This document shows, one piece after another, positions 56,824-64,000 of a stretch of 64,000 nt of DNA. The notes below the pieces were generated by a model. That model was not told where the DNA came from, did not search any database, and saw only the letters and a program-made list of their open reading frames with translations. Both the position numbers and the translations under genes were made by a program. The stretch lies in the NCBI GenBank assembly GCA_037953625.1, contig CM075655.1, positions 28,104,001 through 28,168,000 of the forward strand, written 5' to 3'. The DNA comes from Crotalaria pallida. Taxonomy: Eukaryota; Streptophyta; Magnoliopsida; Fabales; Fabaceae. How positions within the stretch are numbered: position 1 is the stretch's first letter; each line of letters opens with the position of its first letter.

Positions 56824-57875
56824 ATCTTTATTACTTTGTTAATACTTTTCTGAATTTGTTTTCTTTTTGCTTCACATTCATAAAATCATCATTCCTCTTT
56901 TCCTTTATATAATTCCAATTAAACAACAACAATCAAGATCACTCACACTAAACACCTTTTGCACATACAAATAACAACCATCAAATAGCAACAATTAGTC
57001 GACATACTCAGGTATGTCTCAGGGTGAATACAATAAATCATCTCCCTAGGATTCTTCACTTCCTACATTAAAAGTATACAAAAATAATTAACATAAACAT
57101 TTTCAATAATTAGACAAAATCAACCAAAATTATACATTCACCCCGAATCAATTATAATCAAATATTAATTCATTACCCACAACCGAATCTAACCATTAAG
57201 CCTAAATCCTATTATAAACTATAACTATCCCTAACTCAAAGTATGGAAAAGAGACTCCCCTTACCTTAGAGAAGGAGGGAGCTCCCACAAAGCTCCAAAA
57301 ACCCCAAATCTACTCTGGATCTACCTTGTTTCCCATTCTCTAGACCGATCCCCACTCCGTTCTTCAAGGTTGGAGGAGAGAGAAAGGAGCCCTAGGAGAG
57401 AGAAAAAGCTTCCATGGGGGAGAGGGAGCCACCAATGAAGGAGATGAGGATGAACACTTGAGGGAGAAGATGGATCTCATGGGTAAAGACTTGGAACGAA
57501 GGATTTTGGGTGGTTGATGGTGGTTTGTGTGGAGGAGAGGGAGAGAAAAATGTATGAGAGGAGAAAGAGAAGTTCGAATCTCATGAAGGGAGAAGGAATG
57601 AGTCCATGATCAAACCCTTACTTGGAGTTGGAAAGGGAGAAAATTGATGATGGGAATGGAAAGAGCTTCTTGCTCTTGGTTGGAAGAAGAAGAAGGATGA
57701 AATCCTAGAGGGGAAGGAGGAGAATACGAAGAAGAGGAGAGGAAGAAGGGGTTGAGAGAGAAAGGATCGATTTAGATAAGGGAGGGGGATGATGAGTGGC
57801 TGAAATAAGGAGATAATGGGTGGAAATTACGTTTCTGCCCCTTACTTTATTTTTATTTTCTGCATCAGACCTGAA

Positions 57876-58170
57876 GTAATCGATTACTTGCCCAAAGTAA
57901 TCCATTACTTTGCCAAAATAATCGATTACTTCCTCCAATTAATCGATTATTTTTGCAGCATCATACATTCACCAGAGCACTGGTAATCGATTACTTTGCC
58001 TAAGTAATCCATTACTTTGCCCAAGTAATCAATTACTTTTCCCAAGTAATCCATTACTTTGCCCAAGTAATCGATTACTTTGCCCAAGTAATCCATTACT
58101 TTTAATGCAACTTTTGTGTGATTTCACCAGAGAGCATGTAATCGATTACACCCTCCAGGTAATCGGTTAC
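57876..58170. promoter_or_regulatory. 21-bp phased array of GTAATCGATTAC palindromes (right LTR of B)
   Basis: Same array in the 5' LTR, starting 57876 and 57897 and ending with the site at 58159. It has exactly one 21-bp unit fewer than the left LTR. Confidence 0.85.
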
Positions 58171-58317
58171 TCCTCTGAAAACTCCTATTTTGACAAATTC
58201 TAACTCTAAAACACTACCCTTAACTCCTATCCATGGTTTCCTATGGGTTTCCTCATAACTTCTAACTTAATTCTTCCTAATTACTCTTGGAATTAAAATT
58301 TGGGATGTTACAGCTCG

Positions 58318-58589
58318 CGCACATGCGCGCGGTCTGCGTGTTGGCCACGAAAAAACGTGTTTTTGAGGGGGCAAAACGGGTTTTTCACCCCTCCCCATCA
58401 CATTTACACCACACAAAAACCACCCTTCCTCTCCAAGTTTTCTAATTTGGGCATGGGTTCATCTTCCTCCTCACTCAAGAGCTCTCTCCCTCTCTAATCT
58501 TCGATCCATTGATTTCTCTCTTCCTTCAAGTAGGAGCTCTCATGCTCAAAATTCCATTGATTTCAACTCTATTTCAAGCAACAAAACAT
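58318..58589 (+). mobile_element. Chromovirus-type LTR fragment, right part
   Basis: Continues the fragment from 37826 after the GCTCG duplication (58313-58317). Begins with a CGCGC-rich stretch and becomes CT-rich. It ends where a CACTA-like terminus begins at 58590. The true end of this LTR is not identifiable. Confidence 0.55.
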
Positions 58590-59350
58590 CACTATACCAC
58601 AAAAGAGTTTTAACAGCACACATTTTACAGCACTTGTGTTAAAGATGCTGTGAAAAATCCGTTTAGACATAAGTTGTGTTGTAAGATTGCACTTTTAAAA
58701 GCATTTGCTTAAGAGAATGCTGTAAAAATCCTTTAAAAAATTGTAACATTCATTAGACTGCACTCCATTAAATAAGCGCCGTAGATTGTATGGTGCAAAA
58801 TTGCACTTTTAAAAGCATTTGCTCAAGAGAATGCCGTAAAAATCCTAAAAAAAATTGTAACGGCTATTAACTGCACTTCATTACGTAAGTGCTGTTGATT
58901 GTATGGTGCGAATTCTCTATATACACTGTTGTTTCTCTAATTTGGAATATTTTTTATTTTTCTATCACTGCTCTGTCACTCCATCCATCTTTTCGTCTTC
59001 CACAATCAGCCACCCAAGCTCCATACCGAACCACTTCATGGAACATCCGCATGCGCGATCGTCGTCCACTGTCCGTTGCTAGCCCAAGCTCCATAGGCCA
59101 TAACGACGTCCTCAACCAGCCAGCCCTCCACCCTGACCGTCGTTCTCACCTCCGCCCACTCCACCCCAACACCGAACCACTTCACGGATCCAAACCCTCA
59201 CTTCACTTCACCAAATCGCTTCGCCGTCCTCAGCCCTTCACCGAGCCATCACCGTCGTCGACCACCGAACCGTCACTCCGTTCATTATTGCTATGAACAC
59301 CATTGTTCTCACCGAGCCACCACCCCAACACCGAACCACTTCCTTGTGAC

Positions 59351-60278
59351 ATTGGTGAGTTGTAGCCTCCTATTTCTCTTGTTTTTTGTTTCAATTTTGC
59401 TTTTCAATTTTAGGGTTTCAATTTTTTGTGTTTAGCTTCTTTTTTTTTGTTAGCTAACACTAAATCTGTTGCTCATTGAAATGGATGGTTTTGCGTTATA
59501 CATAATATTCAAGATTTGGTGCTCAACTTTTTGCATATTTTTTGGATAATACTGCAAATTCCTTTCATTACTCAAAAACTGTAATGTTGTGCTTTTCATT
59601 TATTTGCAAATTCTTTCTATCTTCTGTTTGGGGTGTGATGACATATTTTGAGCTTCCCATACTAATACAGTGTCTAGTCAGTGTCGGTTTAGTGTTATGA
59701 AGATCTTTAAAGCAAATGATAAAGTGGCAAGATAAAATATCTCTGCTGCTTCAAGACAACTATTCAAGAATTGGAATTAAAGAAATTATTTCATTTTTGC
59801 CCGTAGTTTAAAACTAAGTTTGAATCTTACGGTTCATGATAAGTTTCGATTCACAATTTGGAAAATAAGCTTTTCGATTCACAATTTGATAACCACAGGC
59901 TTGATACCAGTTTTCTTGAAGAGATCTTCTCATGATTTAATGATCATTTTCTTGAATACGTTAATTATCTCTGCATCATCATCAATGACTTTATCCATCT
60001 ATTTTTCTTGGCTCAATCACCTTCAGAGATAAATTTTATTCCACTAAAGCAGGTAATTTTTTTATGGCATTCGGTTTCTAGGTTAGCATATTTTTGTTTT
60101 TTGAAATGACATAATTGTTATGGCCTCATTTAGTGCAAAAGCACATTATTTAACCCATATTGTCTAGTGCAATGTTTTACTTAGAACATTAGTAACTGGT
60201 CTAATAATTATTGATGCCAACTTTTGAACTAATCTTTGAAAGTTTTTTTTTTCTTTTTTGTTCTTTTTGGCATGACAG
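59351..60278. other. Intron-like sequence between the CACTA leader and PheRS fragments
   Basis: AT-rich, with T-rich tracts and no coding block that I recognise. Confidence 0.4.
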
Positions 60279-61243
60279 GAAGGGAGCTTCAGCGCTGATG
60301 AGTTGATGAAGTTCTACAAAGTGAGTTTTTTTGTAATACTTACTTGCTGCGTATGTCAAAAGATATTATAAGACTCACATAATGAGGTTTATGAGTTATT
60401 TGAGTTCATCCAACAATGTGTTCATTAAATCCTCTTTCCTTTTGATTTATGTTTGACAGTCAGATATGAAACTGAAGAAATTCTTGCATATAATTGAGGA
60501 CTCCCCTGTTTTCCCTGTTTTATATGACCATAAGAGGTATTATATTTTCAAAATGCCCTAATATTGACATTTACAAATTTTTGAATTCTTTGGCTCTCAT
60601 TACACATGCATATCAATATTGTTTGGATGTGCAAACTGAAGAGAAGTATCCTATTTTCTTTGATGAGTTGCTCTTCCAATTGAATTTTAGAAAACACTAA
60701 TGTTGATGTCGTGACGATTTCTCCTGTACTTATTTGTAAACTGCAACCCAGTGACACTTGATCTTTAATTTCCTTTTCGTATTCTTACTCACTTGAGTTG
60801 GTGTGCGTTGTTGTTCTATTCAATTTTTTATGTACTATAATGTGTTTGACAGAATGGTTTTATCTTTACCTCCAATTATCAATGGTGCACATTCAGCCAT
60901 CACTCTGGAGACTAAGAACAAATTTATTGAATGTACTGCAACTGATCTGACAAAGGCAAAGATTGTTTTAAATACAATGGTAGTGAAATAAATTTCTTAG
61001 TATTTATATTCTACTATTTGCATTTTTTGTAGGTGTCACAATTGTTTAGAAGATGACAATTATTATGTTTGTTTTAGGTAACAACCTTCTCAGAATATTG
61101 TGAAAATAAGTTTGTTGTTGAACCAGTTGAAGTGATTGATTCTGATGGAAATTCACATATATCCTGATTTGTCTGTCTAGAATATAAAAGTTTCACTGTC
61201 CTACATTAAAGGATTGATTGGGGTGTTGTTGGAGGCGGAAGAG
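60279..61243 (+). pseudogene. Phenylalanyl-tRNA synthetase beta-chain exon fragments
   Basis: Four exon-like blocks with splice ends: 60279-60320 (EGSFSADELMKFYK), 60460-60536 (SDMKLKKFLHIIEDSPVFPV), 60853-60979 ([20 protein letters not shown], then [19 protein letters not shown]) and 61078-61243 (VTTFSEYCENKFVVEPVEV). The order and residues match the B3/B4-type central region of eukaryotic PheRS beta, the subunit that joins phenylalanine to its tRNA with the alpha chain. A two-base loss after SHI and a stop soon after break the last block. Catalytic and C-terminal parts are absent, so it is a captured fragment, not a working gene. Confidence 0.85.
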
Positions 61244-61698
61244 GTAATTCTCTCCAGTAACTTTCTAATGTGAAATGTGAGGTGAATTTTGGTACTTATC
61301 CTGGTATTTGTCTGATACACACTGTTCCATAGCTAGTGAATGCTAGAGGATTAATTTTTTTGGTTTTAACTTAAAGCAGTGTCTGCTAGAGCATAATTTT
61401 ATGTTAGTTTTTTATGCATTACATATAAGAGTCTAAGACATTTTTTGTCAAAACTTTTAAAAAAAAAAAATTGATAGTGAGCTCCTCTTATTTTTTTCAT
61501 ATTTTAATATTTAGCATGTATTTTTTTGCCATGTTAATTTATCTCGAGTACTAATTTCTCTAGTTGTCTTGAAGCAGCGGAGATATTTTATCTTGAATAT
61601 TTCTCTAATTTATGCCCAGGATTTGAATGGTTGTCTTTTCTATCTCATTGATGTATATCTCTTGTGGCCATCGTTGTGAAATTCGAGAGTTTACGTAG
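61244..61698. other. AT-rich sequence after the PheRS fragments
   Basis: No coding blocks or element ends seen. Long T and A runs. Confidence 0.4.
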
Positions 61699-62715
61699 AC
61701 TCGTTTTGCCTAGGTAAACTCGAGTCGTAAACTCGTTTCGCAAACTCGTACGAGTTTACCTAAAAAAAATTACATCTATATTGTAATGACCTGTGACCTA
61801 TTAATAATCAATATTCATAAATTCAAATTTAATGTAATAACAAAATATGGTAAGATATTATTTGTTGATACTAATAAGTAATATAAGTTAATTTATCCAT
61901 CAATATTCAAAATTCAAATTCAAATTCAAAACATAATAAGATAACATATCCGGTGTATTTTTAATTTCAAACTAACATAATAATGCTTAAAAAAATAATG
62001 AAAATTAATTATCAATTTCTAAGCAAGTGCTCTTTAGTCAAAGTAACACTAAAAAATACTGACAAAGTAAATGAGTTCTGATTTAAGGACAATACTAAAA
62101 AAGTAACACTGAAAATTGAAAAACGAAGAATGCATTTTTGCTTAAAAGTTAAAACTTAAAATGATTTCTATAAAGTTACTCATCTTTTTATAAAGGTCAT
62201 AGTTCATAATCAAGCATTCATCAAATTATCATACCAACTTAACGAAGAAGAAAACAGGAAAAACGAAAATAAAGGAATAAAGGGAGAAAGTAAGTAAACA
62301 ATTACTAAATAAAGGGAGAAAGTTAGAAAGGCGTGGAGCGTGGGGTGTGGGTTGGGCAGGCGTGCGTGTGGCCGAAGGAGAAAAAATAAAGATTGAAGAA
62401 GTTTTTGAATGAGAAGGAGAAGATAAAACTAATTTAAAGGTTCTTTTACCCAAAAGCGTAACAAATATAATAAAAATGACCTTAAAGATTTTTATTTGAA
62501 AAAAAAAATGAAAAATGATGTTGGATTGGACGTTTAGGGCTCAAGAATGCTAACTCGCTAACTCGGTCATAAACTCGCGAGTTTACAAGAGTCTACTAGT
62601 ATCCACCCGAGTCACTTCACTCCGAGTTTCCATTAGTTTCAACTCGTTTTTCATAGGTAGATTCGTAGATTCGTAGTTTCTAAGTATTAACACTAGTTTT
62701 TGACCACCATGCTTG
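61699..62715. repeat. Unclassified element-like segment with ACTCG-rich ends
   Basis: Both ends are dense in ACTCG or CGAGT (61690-61760 and 62545-62670), with palindromes such as AAACTCGTACGAGTTT and TAAACTCGCGAGTTTA. A 24-bp direct repeat (61699-61722 and 62642-62665) starts ACTCGTTTT. The middle is AT-rich and noncoding. Terminal repeats and a target duplication could not be fixed, so class is unknown. Confidence 0.35.
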
Positions 62716-63427
62716 TGTCAATAACAATGACTGTATCCCAACTTATACTACTGATCATAATGGGAAATTTGGACAATAAATAGATCACGTATGTTAAATT
62801 TGGACAATAAATGTCATGCGCATCAAGCTGTAGTTTTCTACTTTTCTTCTCTTTTTTCTGTGGAAGTATAATTCAAGTGGCAATTTTACAAGTAGATTTA
62901 GTTTAGAATGTACACTTGGAGATTAAGCTTTTGGTAATTTTTAATTAATTCTTGTAAAAGTTGATACATTAGTTCTGGTAAAAAGACTAATTTTTTATGT
63001 CATAAATCAACTAATATTTTAAGCGTATAAATTCTATCTCACTATAATATATGCCTATTTTATATCCAATGTTACTTATACGTCATTAATTTAATTATCA
63101 TGTCTTGATGTAGAAAGTGAAGCAGCCTTTATCTAACTTTGAGAGTGTTTGCATCCCTTTACAAAAGAAAAATTGCCTCATCTCCTATTACTTTCAGGTT
63201 TTTTCTTTTATTTCATCCTTTACTTCTAGCATAAGACACACATGCATTAATTTATTTTACGTATGAATTACCTTTGTTTATTGTTCAAGAACAACTTTGA
63301 TGTGCTTTTTTTTTCCGCACAATATGCAAGTTGTTCTTGAATTCCATTTGAGGCAAAATGTTGCTTCTTTTAAAACTGTGTCGCAGAAAAATGACGTGTT
63401 TGTATAAGACTTTCAGAATCTTTTCTA
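62716..63427. other. AT-rich stretch with no gene seen
   Basis: No ORF or repeat that I can support. Confidence 0.4.
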
Positions 63428-63787
63428 GTTCCCAGAATTGAATCTAATGACATGACTCATAGCTTGCTCAGTGTGAGTATTTATCATACTCATGCATGTC
63501 TAGAGTCATTTAAATACTAAAATTGGAATGATCTTGTGGTCTACTACTGCTCCTTAAGTTGCATGAGTCATAAAGTTCTATAATTTTCCATTCTTTGTTA
63601 TCTTTAGTTCCAAGAATTGAATCTAATGACATGACTCATAGCTTGCTCAGTTTGAGTATTTACCATACTCATGTCTAGAGTCATTTAAATACTAAAATTG
63701 GAATGATCTTGTGGTTTACTATTGCTTAAGTTGCCTGAGTGATAAAGTTCCATAATTTTCCATTCTTTGTTATCTTTGGTGTTGTTT
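63428..63787 (+). repeat. Tandem duplication, about 179-bp unit
   Basis: AGAATTGAATCTAATGACAT at 63434 recurs at 63613, and the similarity continues through CCATTCTTTGTTATCTTTRG. Small indels and substitutions separate the copies. Confidence 0.85.
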
Positions 63788-63922
63788 TGTTAGACCAACA
63801 TGGCATGGGATGAAGTTGTTTTTTTTTTTTGCTGCTTTTGCGACATCTGTCATTTTTGTCTTATAATGTTACTATTAGTATCTTAGTGTTGTTTTGTTAG
63901 ACCAACATGGCATGGGATGAAA
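63779..63922 (+). repeat. Short direct repeat, about 107 bp apart
   Basis: GTGTTGTTTTGTTAGACCAA and the following CATGGCATGGGATGAA occur at 63779 and 63886. Confidence 0.85.
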
Positions 63923-64000
63923 ATCTCTATAGATGCTTACTAGGATGTTCCTTTAGGGTACAAGGGTGTTTTCATGTTACTTTGTTCATTGCAATAGTAA

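Larger units (their letters stand above)
37827..58312 (-). mobile_element. Non-autonomous gypsy-type element B (LARD-like), host of element C
   Basis: Perfect 5-bp duplication GCTCG (37822-37826 and 58313-58317). LTRs are 37827-40444 and 55713-58312. A polypurine tract lies at 40445-40459 and a tRNA-Met primer site at 55697-55708. With nested element C removed, the internal region is about 3.3 kb and shows no gag or pol. Large LTRs plus a noncoding interior fit a large retrotransposon derivative that borrows enzymes, probably from Tekay/Del-like relatives with the same TGTAACATCCC LTR start. Confidence 0.9.
55713..58312 (-). repeat. 5' LTR of element B
   Basis: 2,600 bp, adjacent to the primer site. 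Highly similar to 37827-40444, differing by scattered substitutions, a 3-bp loss in the GCGTAC array (near 56432) and one missing 21-bp palindrome unit. Confidence 0.95.
58590..61243 (+). mobile_element. CACTA-like element with captured gene, right end not found
   Basis: Starts CACTATACCACAAAAGAG after CAT. Two imperfect copies of a roughly 117-bp subterminal unit follow (about 58680-58795 and 58800-58910) with AGCATTTGCT, AGAGAATGC and TGTAACG phrases. A C-rich leader at 58970-59350 resembles that of the first CACTA element, then come intron-like sequence and aminoacyl-tRNA synthetase exon fragments. The right terminus is not visible, so 61243 is a minimum extent. No transposase. Confidence 0.55.

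Overview
This is a repeat-dominated plant nuclear window. The Ty1/copia and Ty3/gypsy elements, tRNA-Met primer sites, L1-type LINEs, a SINE and CACTA elements with captured plant exons all point to a flowering plant. The LTR families look legume-like to me, but that is an impression and was not tested. I find no intact host gene, rRNA or tRNA gene. Everything coding is a transposon protein (mostly broken) or a gene fragment carried by a transposon, as expected of pericentromeric or intergenic heterochromatin.

Layout. 1-4793: tandem LTR-internal-LTR array of a non-autonomous Sirevirus-like copia derivative, inserted into a second Sirevirus-like LTR (4794-6320), itself inserted in the reverse transcriptase of a Tat-lineage gypsy element (6321-10267). 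10268-14592: AT-rich DNA with a SINE (exact 16-bp target duplication), a diverged direct repeat and a LINE 3' fragment. 14593-23547: chromovirus-type gypsy element D with a perfect 5-bp duplication, frameshifted and missing its integrase 3' end. 24319-36113: copia element split by a CACTA transposon (29265-35308) that carries exon fragments of a class III alcohol dehydrogenase gene and a RING-type gene and is itself hit by a LINE. 37444-58589: a chromovirus-type LTR fragment split by non-autonomous element B (37827-58312), which contains gypsy element C (41872-53876), which contains a solo LTR (45737-47393). 58590-61243: a second CACTA-like element with phenylalanyl-tRNA synthetase beta exon fragments. 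61244-64000: AT-rich DNA with an ACTCG-rich repeat and local duplications.

The most unusual pattern is in the LTRs. At least six LTR families carry short palindromes (ACTCGAGT, AATCGATT, or a GC-rich CGCCTGGGCG type). They come in pairs 20-21 bp apart, often with about 31 bp between pairs, so near whole turns of the DNA helix. One LTR (4794-6320) mixes two of the palindrome types in a single phased array. A second point of interest is an ORF of 161-165 codons inside both LTRs of element C, upstream of gag in the sense direction, with an acidic tail.

Target-site duplications give the nesting order: LTR fragment (37444) before B before C before solo LTR; copia before CACTA before LINE; Tat gypsy before solo LTR before the tandem array.
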